The translations under genes and the position numbers were made by a program. From the NCBI GenBank assembly GCA_905221615.1, contig CAJNDT010006202.1:248001-312000 (forward strand): DNA of 64,000 bases, written 5' to 3'. The notes beneath the pieces are model-generated. The model did not search any database, was not told the DNA's origin, and worked only from the letters and a program-made list of their open reading frames with translations. Shown piece by piece: positions 34,829 to 46,014 of the stretch (the first letter of the stretch is position 1; every line of letters starts with the position of its first letter). Origin of the DNA: Symbiodinium sp. CCMP2592. Taxonomy: Eukaryota > Sar > Dinophyceae > Suessiales > Symbiodiniaceae.

Positions 34829-35029
34829 CTGCCTGGTTTGATTCACGGTCGTCATGAGGAAGACGTTCTCCATCATCGCTGCAAAAAGGGTGGCATCACT
34901 TCGGATATTGGCTGGTTCTGAAATACAGAGAAACTGCGCCCAGGATATGTTGCCTTGTGGTAACGGTTCTCTTGGATCCGGCGGGGTCGTCAGCATCAGC
35001 CCTTCATCTGCCATATGGAACACCTTTTT
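34829..35029 (-). CDS. Possible minus-strand exon
   Basis: The minus frame reads MADEGLMLTTPPDPREPLPQ and continues with protein-like composition to ANIRSDATLFAAMMENVFLM. The plus strand is also open, so coding on either strand is uncertain. It would run against all the other genes. No family recognised. Confidence 0.2.
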
Positions 35030-35165
35030 GTTGTTTTTTGATTGGTTTTGGTGCGGTTTAGACGAAATTGCGAGCATTTTAATGCTGAAACGGGTTCGAG
35101 ACGTAGCCTTGTCAGACAAGACAGAGAAGCGAGAGCAGCAGTAGCGGGAGCGTGAGAATGACAGC

Positions 35166-35520
35166 ACCTAGCAGACAAAGTAGAAGCAGCACCAGCAGCA
35201 GCAACAGCAGCAGCATAATGGCATTCGCCGGAGAGTTACGTGTAACAGCCTGACAGCGGCAGCGACGATAGCAGGGTAACAGCCGTCGTTGTGGGCATCG
35301 TCGCCGTGGTCGTCACAGCACCAGATGCAGCAGTTTGATGCACTAGAACGGCAGCAGTCGCGGTAGTCGTCGTCGTAGTCGTAGTCGCAGTGCCGCAGTG
35401 GCCGTAGTGGTGTCGTCGTCGTCGTCGTCGTCGTCGTAGTAATTAGTATAGTAGTAGTCGTCGTCTTCTCGGTGGTAGTAGTAGCAGTGAGGAGGAGTAA
35501 ATCCGATGGTAAAGCCGCAG
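35166..35520. repeat. GCA/GTC/GTA trinucleotide region
   Basis: CAGCAGCAGCAACAGCAG, then GTCGTCGTCGTCGTCGTCG, then GTAGTAGTCGTCG. The Thr-, Asp- and Cys-rich minus frames derive from it. Confidence 0.85.
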
Positions 35521-35616
35521 GAGCGGCTGCAGCTTTCATGGCACCACTTTTGGCAATCACATTCATTACTCAGTTGTTCTGCTTCCTACCGCAAAAATTA
35601 TCTGTAAGTACATAAG

Positions 35617-35656
35617 TGGGCCCCAAAACCCTATTCTAATTAGAAAGGCCCCTATA
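35617..35656 (+). mobile_element. Family A right-end fragment
   Basis: GGGCCCCAAAACCCTATTCT followed by AATTAGAAAGGCCCCTATA. Only the right third remains. Confidence 0.75.
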
Positions 35657-36303
35657 TCAGGCACCTTACCCAATACAGCCGTCAAGCAACAAACTCCACA
35701 TCCCTAAACCAAGAATGCCAAGACCCCGGCCCTAGCACCCTCTTCCCGCTTTACCCGGCTTCGCCCGGGCGAAAGCCCAGCTCCATGGAATACCTCCGCA
35801 AGTGTCGGAGGCATGTACTCCCCAAGCTCAAACTCTACAAGCGGCGTGATTCGAGAAACTAGATGCCTTGTTCCGCACAGCGAAGTCTTCAGCAACAGCT
35901 CTCGTTTCCTTAGCCCCGAAGCCCGAAAGCCCCTAACTCCGCAATAAGGCAGCTCGCGATCCTGCAGCAACTTTTTCCACGTCATCTCCGCTGTCAGTGT
36001 CTCCGTCGCGTAATTTTTAAAGTTGCGGATACCTGAATCATACGTCCTTCAAGTATTCGTGCAACCAATCAGGATTCAGGATTTAGCAGTTTCGCAACAC
36101 CAAACCCTGTGTGCCGGCGGTGATGGCCCGTTTATGCCAGCTTCGTCGCTGATCGACCTTCGGATACCCAAGCAGCAGCACGAGAACTTGCGATTTCTGT
36201 TCGGCCACGCAGTTTCGATTGATTAGCGTGACACAGCTTCGCTTCCTTCGTTAGGAAAAGCCAGCTTCAGGATCCCCTGAAGACCCAAACCCCAAAGCCT
36301 AAT

Positions 36304-36405
36304 ATAGGGGCCGTAATAAATATACCTATACTATTTTGGGGTTTCCTTATTATTGCTATAGTATAACGGGCCCCAAAACGCTATTCTAATTATCAAGGGT
36401 CCTTT
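36304..36405 (+). mobile_element. Family A MITE, copy 8
   Basis: ATAGGGGCCGTAATAAATA left arm, CTATTTTGGGGTTTCCTTAT centre, TAATTATCAAGGGTCCTTT right arm with several mismatches. The 36023-36226 frame just before it (a GDGPFMPASSLIDLRIPKQQ segment) may hold an exon but is not called. Confidence 0.8.
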
Positions 36406-36646
36406 CTTGAGCCCTAACCCTCCTTCGACCAAGTTTCTGGCTTCCGATCTGGTTTAGCTTGCGGTTGTCCCTGCCGATAGAGAACCTGCTCACGAAGTTC
36501 CTTGGTCCTTCACAAGTACGTGGCCTTACTCGACAACCCTGACCTCTAAACACGCGGGCTCGTCCTTGCCAGGTAGGAGGAGAAAAACAGCCCTACGTCG
36601 AGAATTGCCAGGAAGACCCTAAACCCCGAACGCTGCATCTCGCAAG

Positions 36647-36739
36647 GTAGCTCCGCCTCCCTCGCCATCTATGGACCCATGGAGGCCGACTACAGCGACG
36701 ACGCCACGAAGCTGCAAAATTACTCCGCGAGGGAGCAGG
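36647..36739 (+). CDS. Candidate exon, acidic/helical
   Basis: After CGCAAG at 36641-36646 the frame reads SSASLAIYGPMEADYSDDAT then KLQNYSAREQ. It needs one base from the previous exon, which matches the phase left by 33073-33142. A GT donor follows (GTGATG at 36740). Product unknown. Confidence 0.4.
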
Positions 36740-36780
36740 GTGATGAATCATAAGGTCTAATTACCATGTGAGCTTAATCT

Positions 36781-36880
36781 AGGGGCCTTATTAGTTACCT
36801 TTTGTATTTTGGGGGCTCCTTATAAAAGCAATATGTACAATCGGCCCCAAGACCCTATTCTAGTAATTAAGGCCCCTATA
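36781..36880 (+). mobile_element. Family A MITE, copy 9
   Basis: Complete, with arms AGGGGCCTTATTAGTTACC and TAGTAATTAAGGCCCCTA; TA at both edges. It lies 40 bp after the candidate exon above. Confidence 0.85.
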
Positions 36881-37599
36881 CTATTCAATAAAAGTTTCAG
36901 GGATTATAAGCGTTGTTAGTTGGGGTTCCTATGGGGGTGGCTGGGTACGATTTTCCAATCAGGATGATGGGGGCTGCAGGCTTATGCTCTTCAGGTCTGG
37001 TGCGGGAGCTGCGCCCGTGAAAAGCATGGTCAGGCCTCCGCAGTGTGGCGGACCCCTAAACTCGAAACCGGCAGGAACTTTGAATCAGAGAGCGAATTTC
37101 TAAGCATTCGATGGCGCCGTTTCGGGTTCAGCCTTTGGGGTTCAGGGTTCAGGGCCTTAAGCTCTGCACACAGGGAAGGGTTCCGTGCGCTAGGCTTAAG
37201 GCTCGAGGCTTTGGGCATGGTGTGTCTGACCCGGTGCTCATAAGCACGTGCTACTTAGTTCGTGGTGGTCACGCCTGCTTTTTTGTCCTTTGTACTCTTT
37301 GATGGATTCGGGCTGGCGGCCCGGACTAGAGCCGTGCGAGTTCGGGCCAACCCCCTGCCAGCCCAGATCGTTACCGGATGTCTGAAGCCTAAGCCCTAAC
37401 TTCCAAAGTGTCGCCTCATGCATCGACTGGATCGTCCGAGTGTGAGCGCCGAAAGTGTCTCGATTATTAGATTTAGGGTTTAGGGTTGAGGGACCCTAAA
37501 CCCTAAGCCCCTACACCCAAACCTTATTATTAGATTGATTTAAGCAAATTTGACCCGAAGCCAGTCCAAGGTCGGCACCCGAAGAAATTTCCTCCACAG

Positions 37600-37998
37600 C
37601 TGCTACGAGCAACTCGAGCAAAATGATAGAGGGCTTTCAAGAACTCGAGAAGGGCTTCGGGGGTATATTGCAGACGGGAGCCACAAGGGGATACAACTAT
37701 CTAAACCGATTACCCTGTCTCAAAGCTAGCGCAGGCTTTCAGGTTCAAGATTCAAGGGCTTGGAGGGTTTTGGATGAAAGGTTGAGGGCTTGTCGAAGGA
37801 TCGGTTTTCGAGATTTCCTGTATCTATACAACTCGAGATGCAGGTGTTATGGCAGGAGTTTGCGGGTCGTTATGTAGGAGGGTTCTTGGATTTCCGCTTT
37901 TCAGGGCTCCAAGATCCAAATGATGCGGGACGGCCCCGATTCGACAGAGTGTTCGCAGCAGTACGAGGGCTGTTCGAAGATCGGCTTAAAACTAATTA
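37600..37998 (+). CDS. Candidate coiled-coil exons
   Basis: Several short open stretches after AG dinucleotides look helical: CYEQLEQNDR (after CCACAG at about 37600), VLWQEFAGRY (after GATGCAG at about 37842) and KIQMMRDGPDSTECSQQYEG (37908-37967). Their frames differ, so they would be separate exons or alternative readings. They may continue the gene begun at 33073. Not resolved. Confidence 0.25.
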
Positions 37999-38092
37999 GG
38001 GGCCTTAATAACTACAATAGGATTTTGGGGCCAATTATTCTAAGGAACCCCCAAAATAGTATTTGTAATTATTTTGGCCCCTATATTATTGT
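37997..38092 (-). mobile_element. Family A MITE, copy 10, inverted centre
   Basis: Arms AGGGGCCTTAATAACTAC and GTAATTATTTTGGCCCCTA; the centre (GGAACCCCCAAAATAGTATT) is reversed relative to most copies. Confidence 0.85.
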
Positions 38093-38477
38093 ACCCTGAT
38101 AGATCCCTTATAGAAACCCTTTTAGACCCCTTTATTTAAGTTTAAAGGAACCCTAGGATGCCCGCTCATTGAAATCCTCATGCCCGTCTCAGTCCCTAGG
38201 CGCGTGGAAGCCGCTTGCGCCGGGCAACCCTTGGCAGAGGCCTCGTGGCAGAGTTGCTCGAGACTTGAGGGCGTTTAGAGCTTCCATGTTGCAAAAGCGG
38301 GAATCCGGACCTAGGTTGTGCTTGTAGCGCCAGTCTAGAACAACAATGACTGCTTACAAAGTACGTGCACGTGCTTGCCTACAACTGAGTACTCTGCACT
38401 CGACTTTAAGCACAGGCCAGTGGTCGAGCCGCAACGGGTTTGGTGATCACAGTCCTAGTCCGAAAAGATTATTGACA

Positions 38478-38570
38478 ATAAGTAGTCGTAGGAGTGGTCG
38501 TAGCAGCAGTCGTAGGAGTATTCGTCGTAGTAGTGGCAGTCGGTGTCGTGGTGGTAGTAGTACGAGCTCT
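38478..38570. repeat. AGTAGTCGTAGGAGTGGTCG trinucleotide repeat
   Basis: Degenerate GTA/GTC triplets giving Ser/Arg-rich frames. The sequence from here to 39200 shows no supported gene. Confidence 0.7.
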
Positions 38571-39204
38571 ACGCCCTCAACGCTTCGCTGCCAACAGGTT
38601 TACACCAGAATCATCTGCTCTGGCCACTGGCGCAACGACTACTATTCGAATCTGGGCTTAAGTTGAGAATATGTCCTAGATTTTCTGGAGGATCCGGATT
38701 GGGTCCTGGCCGTCAAAGACAGTGTTGGAAACTTCGCCTAATCAGCAGGAGACTTGTGAAATCATATCCGCCCCCGGCCTCGACAGCGGAAGTGCCTTGA
38801 GCTTTGTATTCCTGTTTTGTGAAGTAGCTTACACTTCTTCGTAGTGTGTCATTATCTAATCCATGAGATTGTGTCATTTTCGTTTTGGGATGTTTATAAT
38901 GATAGTTCCGGATCCTATTGGATCTCTTTCATTTTGCAAGGACCTTCTGTTTCGTTCCACAACTCCTGCTATAATGCACGCATTGTCCGTGTTGTGTAAG
39001 TGTTGTGCTGCTTACTGCACGGAGATAATATCTGCCCCGGCGCCATGTTACGTTCTAGCATGTTCCGACATTAGGAATGGCTCCCAACTGCTTTTGATGT
39101 GCCACACTTGTAAGTAGTTTTTCTATTGATGCATGTTCCGACGATGCACCGTTTTGCTTTGGGCCACCTTCGGGCCATTCGACTGGACTGCTCCAGGGGT
39201 GGCG

Positions 39205-39270
39205 ATGAGGGACAGCGAGTCTGACGATGTTATTCTGCCTCCGCCACCTGCTGCGGGAGACTTGGTGTAG
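39205..39270 (+). CDS. Candidate start exon, acidic/Pro-rich
   Basis: MRDSESDDVILPPPPAAGDL runs to a GT at 39265 (GTGTAG), phase 0. The short acidic-proline start looks coding, but no next exon was found. Confidence 0.25.
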   Translation: MRDSESDDVILPPPPAAGDLV

Positions 39271-39298
39271 GCTGGGAGGTAGGGATCGCGAAGAAAGT

Positions 39299-40135
39299 TT
39301 ATCCCGTTCCAGATTTGAAGCGTCGCGAGCTGAGTGATTCTAGGGGCTGCGCCCAGGTGCGGGCAGCGCGAGTTGTTGTCAGCGGATGTAGCGGGGGAAC
39401 GGGAAAGACACGGTCAAAATTTCCAGACGGTGCCGAGACAACGACAGCTCGACACCGGAAGAAAAGTGTGACGTAGGCCCGAAGTGCACAACTAATGGGT
39501 GATCTTACGCTCTTAGCCCTCGTCGGCCCTCCAATGTAGCCCGCATCCGCCCTCCGCCGGACCCCGCTGATGCTGATGATGCGCGCCCTTGTTGGGGCTT
39601 CCGCAACCCACGCAAGAACTTGGAAATCATCACTTCGCGCCCACTTCGCGCCGCGGGGCCGGTTGCGGGCGCCCGAGTGCTCATGATGCTCGCCGGCTCG
39701 CCTCCTCGGTTCGTCCACGGCGGCCCCGAAACCCGCCATGCCGTGGGGAATGGCTGCGAAGCGCGTGCGCGTTCCGAGACGCCTCCGGGCCAGGGCCTGC
39801 GGGGCCCTATGGAGAAACGGAGGTCCGATGATGCGGGGTCGGCGGCGGGTCGGCGGCACAAGCCGTCGTGGCTTTTGCTTCGCAAGAGAAGCCCATTCGT
39901 CTGAGCCATAGCTCAGTCCATACAGGGCAGCGAAGCGCTGCCCGATTTTACTGCATGCTGTTTCTGCCGCTGACTTGATCATCATCATGTCGTCCCCGGT
40001 GAATGCAAGTTGCTGGCTTATGGAATGTGCAGTCGGACTCGCAAAGTTTGAGAGAATCTGTGTATCAAGATTGGACAGATGTAGCCAGGCTCCTCGTGAG
40101 TCGAGGTAGATTCTAGATCTGGTGTCGATGGTCAT
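39299..40135 (-). CDS. Long minus-strand ORF in GC-rich island
   Basis: A 278-codon ATG frame. Its first 90 residues look protein-like (MTIDTRSRIYLDSRGAWLHL; AFTGDDMMMIKSAAETACSK; YGLSYGSDEWASLAK), then it turns to Arg/Pro/Ala-rich sequence typical of chance reading of GC-rich DNA. It is the only long minus-strand candidate. The base composition is clearly richer in G+C than its surroundings between about 39500 and 39850, so it could be a transferred or retro-inserted piece. No family recognised. Confidence 0.3.
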   Translation of the reverse strand: MTIDTRSRIYLDSRGAWLHLSNLDTQILSNFASPTAHSISQQLAFTGDDMMMIKSAAETACSKIGQRFAALYGLSYGSDEWASLAKQKPRRLVPPTRRRPRIIGPPFLHRAPQALARRRLGTRTRFAAIPHGMAGFGAAVDEPRRRAGEHHEHSGARNRPRGAKWARSDDFQVLAWVAEAPTRARIISISGVRRRADAGYIGGPTRAKSVRSPISCALRAYVTLFFRCRAVVVSAPSGNFDRVFPVPPLHPLTTTRAARTWAQPLESLSSRRFKSGTG

Positions 40136-40366
40136 TTTTACAGACTGCCGGTCGCTGCAAGCTGCTGCTGCTTAAGATGTACGGCTGATCGCATTCACGT
40201 ACCTCGAAGCCTGAAGACCGTTAGCAATACTAGTTGTCCTTAGGGTTCCTGATTATACTTACAGCTTACTCTGCCCCACAACCTTATTCCTTTGTGAAGC
40301 CATCCTTTCCCCCGTCCTGCGCAGGTGCAGCGGCTGTCTACTTCGTGAGCTGCGGAAGCACCGAAA

Positions 40367-40468
40367 TGGGAGTTTCCAAAAATAGGGGACCCTAATATCG
40401 TACCCTAAATGGTCGGATCCTTATCATAAGGACCCCCAAATAAGGTGCCCCTAGTTTTCGGAAACTCA
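40367..40468 (+). mobile_element. Family D MITE, copy 3
   Basis: Arms TGGGAGTTTCCAAAAATAGG and GTTTTCGGAAACTCA around GGATCCTTATCATAAGGACC. A family A-like degraded piece lies just before it at about 40240-40300. Confidence 0.8.
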
Positions 40469-40758
40469 CCGGAATTTGCGCTGACACCCCCAAAAACCAA
40501 GCCTCGCCCGGTCAGTAGGGCACGGGCCATTCTGGCAACCGTGGCCCTGCGATTCTGCATCGGGCACGTGTAGTAAATGTAGTTCGGGACCCAAAAAGGC
40601 ACATAAGCATAATGGGCTTCCGTTTAAAGGGGGGTTTATATGGGACATCCCTAAACCCTAATTTTTGCTTATGTGCTTTTTTTGGGGCCCTTATAGTAGT
40701 AATTCGAGTGGAGCCCCTGGCTCCTTTGACAGCTTCCTGGCCTGGGTAGCGGGCAGCA

Positions 40759-40792
40759 GAATTTACTACTACTACTACTACTACTGCTGCTG

Positions 40793-40823
<31 letters not shown>

Positions 40824-40837
40824 TACTACTTCTACTT

Positions 40838-40880
<43 letters not shown>

Positions 40881-40885
40881 TTCTA

Positions 40886-40917
<32 letters not shown>

Positions 40918-40955
40918 ACTGCTGCTACTACTACTACTACTACTACTACTACGAC
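40759..40955. repeat. CTA/CTG/TTC microsatellite
   Basis: CTA repeats broken by CTG and TTC. The Tyr/Cys-rich frame across it is spurious. From 41000 to 42430 no gene is supported. Confidence 0.9.
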
Positions 40956-42429
40956 CGGATAGTTAATACCAGAGGGGTCGGAAGAATCACCAATAGTGCC
41001 CCTTTATAGTCCCTATATAAGTACAGTATAGAAGAGTGAGCCCGGAATTGAGGGTTTGGGGTATGGCTTAGGGCTTTTGAGTGTTCGAGGGGCAGGATCG
41101 GGTAGGATTGAATTTCGGATGAGCTCGCGGCTAAGAACGATAACGGTCTAGGCGCCAGATTCTGAATCCGAAAACAGCTTTACGCAGAATGACCTAGAAG
41201 CTCTCGTCGAAGCAGGCTGCGAAAGTTGCTGGAAAGTTGTTGGCTTTGTTACAGACTTAAGCAAGGTAGTCACTGAGGCAACGGTGGCTACTACACCACC
41301 CGACGGTAAGGCTTCGCCAATCTTACAGACGCCTTGTGCCCAGGTGAATTCAGAGGTGCCATGCACGCGAGTGAAACTTCCCCAACTCCGTGGGGCTTCA
41401 GCCGATAGGCTAGGCGCTGAACAATGATCCCTATCAGCCAGCCAAAGAGCTTTCAAATGCGGATTTCTCATAAAATCGCCCAAAACCCCGCACCACTAAG
41501 CCTTCATGCAAGCTCTTTTTGTGAAGGCCGGCTTCAGGCTCTGTTCCTTTCTAGACATGTCAGCGAAAAAGAACATGCAATGTCAGGGCCGCCTGGGAAG
41601 GCAAGTCAGGACAGCAATCTTGGCACTCGCATGACAGGGCTTGCCGGGACACCCGACGACCTTCTCAGTCCGCACACAACAACAGAACCAGTAGCAACAG
41701 CCGGAGGGCCAACGCCAGGAATGGGAGCTTCAAGGAAAACACAGAAACACTTCCGGCAGTGGAGAGATGTCGCCTGTTTGCGAGTTTTCTCATGGCTCGC
41801 CGCGACGTGGATGAATTGCGCCTCGCAGCCCAAGCTTTCACGCATTAACTCCACAGTTCAAGCATCATAGTCTCGTGCTCTCCGACTCCTACGTATGAGG
41901 TTTTTGCTATGAGCAACCACTAATGGTAGAAATATGAACAAGAAAACAATAGTAGTAAGTAAGAATACTGATAGTAGTTAACACACGCGAACGTGCTTCT
42001 ACTTTTTTCTCGTGTGGGTTCATACATTGACATATGTTTCTGTACTCAACAGCATCTCCCCGAAGGCAGGGGAAGAACAATCCCGGCTTCTACTGGCACA
42101 TGGCAACAGAATACAGGGGCCCTACCACTAATAGTTTAATCATGATTCTAACAATGATAACAACAGTGACAGTACTAAGGATAATCTGAGTATCTCGGAT
42201 CGGATTTTCGGGGTATGTGGTTCTACTGAAGCAGAGCATCAGCATCCAGTTTTCTTTCTGGCTACTGCCTTTCGCTAGCGCTGTAAAAATCCTGAAACTT
42301 CCATATGTGAACTTGGTTTAGGGACCTAGCATAGGGTGATTGCTACGCCGTGAACAGAGCCAAGTCCCCTTTTGCCCATTCCCCTCTGTGCTGCTGGAGC
42401 CTCCCTGGAGTGCGTCGTAGAAGGTAAAA

Positions 42430-42527
42430 CAGGGGCCTATACAATTACCAATGCTGTTTTGGTGGTTCCTTATTATAGTTATTGTATAACGGCCCCCGAA
42501 CCCAATTCTAATTATTAAGGCCCCTAT
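42430..42527 (+). mobile_element. Family A MITE, copy 11
   Basis: AGGGGCCTATACAATTACC to TTATTAAGGCCCCTATA; complete. Confidence 0.85.
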
Positions 42528-42749
42528 ATTCGAACAGCCACTGTCCTTGCGACGGGGTCTGCCTCCTGAGAAACTGCAGATGTCAATGTCAGCCCACTGG
42601 AGGGTCCGAAGCTCCGCCTAAGGAGTAGGGAATGAGCGATAGACTAGACCATCATGCATGTAGGATCCAACTTTCTTGTGGATGCTTGCGAACTGGCGGA
42701 TAGCCTACTGGTCAGGAGATGGACTGGCAAACTCTGGATTGGTATTTCT

Positions 42750-42845
42750 CCCTGGTGCTTAGGGAACGGGGGAATGGATCCCTATAGTATCCCCAATAAT
42801 CATCCCCATACCCCAGTCCCCCATTCCCTTCTAAGCACCAGCGAG
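42750..42845 (+). mobile_element. Family G palindrome (single copy)
   Basis: Arms CTGGTGCTTAGGGAACGGGG and CATTCCCTTCTAAGCACCAG enclose GGATCCCTATAGTATCC. The GGGAATGG / CCATTCCC step resembles family B. Confidence 0.7.
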
Positions 42846-43277
42846 ATTAGTCACGCCGCTCTGGAGTTGAACTGGCACCTACATCAGAAGATAGACCACC
42901 CCGGATCGCCCTTCCCTACATCCTTTATCCAACCGAAGCTGGAAAGCCTGAAGCCTTAAACTCGGCACAAACCCTAAACCCTCAGCCCTAAACCTTGAAC
43001 TCTCTGCTGCATCGGCCTCATGCCCGTCGGCTAAAATGCCACCGGCAGCGGTCGCAAAGTGTGGTGCAGCAGCGCTTGCAAAAAGAGGATGCTGAGCTAA
43101 GCATGTGCCGATGCCTGGGTCTTCAAGAGTAGGGCAGTTCCATGGGGTTGGCATGCAATGGATCGAGCGGTGTGACGGTGGCGATGATGTTGTAGAGTCC
43201 GATCCTGGTGCTGCTGCCCTTTGCTGATGCCCTCCTTGCTCCTTTGCTTGTTGCTGTTGTTGTTGTTGCTTCCACAG

Positions 43278-43690
43278 TGCCGCCTGCCCAGTCTCTGCAG
43301 GTTGATGGACTTCAGCGAGCTTGGCAGTGTGCTGAGCTTCGATGCATCACTGACGTTGGCCTGATTCCAGCTCCAAGTTGTTATTGTGGCAGCCGCATTG
43401 CTTTGTTGATCGGGCGCATGAGGCCCAAGGACGTGCATTTGGGTCTCACGAGTGGAGCTTCTCGCAAGGTACCCGCGATAAACCCAGGTAAAGCTACCGA
43501 ACGAAGTCACGAGCACGTGGACACACCGAAAACCACAGCCCAACACACTCGAAATGACCAGGCCATAGAAGCCGTTTCGTGATCCTGCGCTGCACCTCCT
43601 TTCCGTTGTCCTTCCATCCAGGTGCCGGCTGGGTCCTCTACTTCTACGTCCTGCGCTTCATGATGCCGGGGGCTGTGTCGAGCTGCGACT
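43278..43690 (+). CDS. Candidate two-exon segment
   Basis: Exon 43278-43468 (or from 43301) reads QVDGLQRAWQCAELRCITDV then GLIPAPSCYCGSRIALLIGR, after a pyrimidine-rich tract and CCACAG, and ends at CGCAAG with a GT donor. A second open stretch at 43622-43690, after CATCCAG, can read AGWVLYFYVLRFMMPGAVSS, a membrane-helix-like end with a stop. That frame needs a different phase from the GT donor, so the join would have to use a nearby GC (CTC-GCAAGG) or the second frame is wrong. No family recognised. Confidence 0.4.
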
Positions 43691-43837
43691 AGTTAGAGTC
43701 TCGTCGTTAAGTAATTACACGGCCCACGATAATTTCGAAAGCGACAAACCCATCCCACCGCCGCTTCTTGTCCGGGTCAGGTTCCAAAACCACCCCACTC
43801 AAGCCGAGGCCCTATTGTACCCAGAGCCTCCCAAGCC

Positions 43838-43925
43838 CCTTAATTAAAGGAATGTATATACCTTAAATCATTATGGAATCCCTATTATTATGAGTATGAT
43901 TTAAGGTACACTCCTCAGTTAAGAG
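43838..43925 (+). mobile_element. Family F palindrome, copy 1
   Basis: CTTAATTAAAGGAATGTATA, CCTTAAATCAT and its complement ATGATTTAAGG. A shorter relative is at 56428. Between 44210 and 44370 follows TA/TAG-rich low-complexity DNA. Confidence 0.7.
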
Positions 43926-44543
43926 GCTTTGGAGGTCCAACGGTAACTCTCTGTGATTACGCTCTTCGGCCCCGCGCTGCTGTTCGCAGAAACCTGGGGC
44001 AAACTCTAAACCCCTAAACCCCTAAACTTGAACCAGTTACCTAAACCCTAAACCCACACCCGCAACCGTGAAAAGTAGGTAACATACTGGCCCACCACCT
44101 ACCGAAAAAACCCTGCAATTCTACATACTGTTGGGGTCCAGGGGGACCCTAAAACCCCGAGCCCTTCTGAAGGGGGACCTGGAAACCTAAGCGGGAGGGG
44201 ACAAACAGCAACAGAAAGTATATTACGAATATGGCATAGTATAAAATAACGTAATCTAGTAAAGTAGGATATAATAACAGTATGACATAGTACAATAAAG
44301 TATCGTAGGATATAATAGCAGATTGATATAATACAATGTCGTATAGTAGGGTATAGTGCAAGATAGCATAATAGTCTGAAGCCCTATAAACAAAGTTCCA
44401 CGAGTCGGGTCCCGAAGCTGATCCCTTGAGATGAATTCTCCGCACTCCAGGGCTCTAGGGTTTGCTTAGGGGCTCCCCATCTTGGGGTTTAGGGTTAAGG
44501 GCCATCTGATGTCGGCCTCGAACAAGATGATTGCGGGTCGTAG

Positions 44544-44731
44544 ACTGGCTAGACTTGAGTCCAGTAGCAACAGGGCCATCTTGGGAAGTTCTCCGGGAGG
44601 AGGGGCGAGTTGTGTGGATTCAAGCCCACGAACTCCCGAATTCTTTGATTAAGAGCGTCCCCCAACTTGTGGCGAAACCGGTTCGCTGGCTTCAGGACGT
44701 GGATCGGTTGCTGCGACCAGTAGATCAATAG
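44544..44731 (+). CDS. Terminal exon of unrecognised protein
   Basis: After CGTAG at 44539-44543 a 62-residue frame opens (DWLDLSPVATGPSWEVLREE, then GRVVWIQAHELPNSL and VRWLQDVDRLLRPVDQ) and stops at TAG 44729. Tryptophan content, alternating hydrophobics and lack of repeats make it look genuine. The frame has a stop at 44528 just upstream, so an intron must precede it. A competing start at ATG 44510 in another frame (MSASNKMIAGRRLARLESSS) also looks plausible as a small ORF. No family recognised. Confidence 0.5.
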
Positions 44732-44997
44732 ATCCCGAAATCGTCAGCCTTCCAAATCCCTGGCATGAAACTTGCCAATCCGCCGCCAGTGCTGTCATGC
44801 TTCTCTTCGTCCTGGCCAACATCCCCGTCTACCCAGCGCAATTCGTGGTTTGGGGGGTCCATGTCTAGAGACAGAATGCATCTGTTGAATCGGCCGAAGC
44901 AGGATAGGGGAAGGACGGAATACGACAACAAGAGCAGAAAGTACGGGACCCTATAGCAATGCACAGCCGCAGTGGCGAGAACAGACCCCACTTTCAG

Positions 44998-45062
44998 GCA
45001 AATGATTGGTGTGTTGAGCACCTTGGGGAAACGGGTAGCGGTGGCCGCCCAAGAAGCATATG
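44998..45062 (+). CDS. Candidate exon
   Basis: Between CTTTCAG and a GC donor the frame reads QMIGVLSTLGKRVAVAAQEA then YG. It is helical and protein-like but short. Neighbours unknown. Confidence 0.3.
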
Positions 45063-45841
45063 GCATTCTGTTCTTTCTCTCTGACCGCCCAGAACCTCAA
45101 CAAAGGGTGCCCCCTCAGGGGTGGGCCCAAGGGTCCCCAAGAGAGAGGGAGAGAGACAGGGGTTTGGGGTATAGGGTCTAGGGCTCATAGAAGGCAGTGA
45201 TTCAGTGATCGCCTTACCCTACGAGTGGGGTGGTTTGGCTAGGCTTGGCTTAACGGTTGCTGCCCATCCTCTCTGACCGTGGCGTAGAAGACTTGAGCGA
45301 GCCATCAAGACCGGACTGCAAATGCAATTAAGTTTGTTACAGCGCATGATACGTACTGAGATAGCTGTTGCCTCAGGTAGTAGGTACGGTATGAGCGCGA
45401 ATGTGCTGCAACTGAATACTACAGCCCGAACACAATGGTGGCAGGCAGCGGCTTTCAGGCCTTATCAAATTCCGAGCCCGAGCGAAGCCGCCAGGTCATC
45501 TTCACCTACGCCACATATGGAAACCTGCATGAGCCGCACTCTCAGTGCGGCTGCAAAAAGAAGGGGTGGCACAGCCTCGGCTGCAGGCCAAAGCCCACAG
45601 GAGTCATGTTCTACCATACACCTCTTTGGGCACAGTTTCTCACTTCTCCTAGTGATGACGATTGTGGATTGTTTCGGTCCTGCTTGGGTTTCGGAGCTCT
45701 GTTTCTTACTAGTTCATGTCATTGTATCCCAGACCCTCACAAACGCGGAACCATACCCCAACGCTTGCAGCTCACTTCGGCTCAGCCCCGAGGTGGAGTG
45801 ATCCTCTGACCTACGAAGCGAGCAACTCAGGGAGTTAACAT

Positions 45842-46014
45842 GGGGGCCTAAAAATAATTACCAAAACTAGTTTGGAGGTCCCGTATTATGATTATAGTAT
45901 AATGGGCCCCACAACCCTGTTCTAATTAAAAGGCCAAACTATTGTGGAGGTCCCTTATTATGATTATAGCCTACTGGGCCCCAAAATAACCCTGTTCTAA
46001 TTAATAAGGCCCCT
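45842..46014 (+). mobile_element. Family A copy 12, duplicated right half
   Basis: One A element (GGGGGCCTAAAAATAATTACC to TTAAAAGGCC) is followed at once by a second inner plus right part (GGAGGTCCCTTATTATGATT to TAATAAGGCCCCT). As at 2040, the right part has been duplicated in tandem. Confidence 0.8.
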
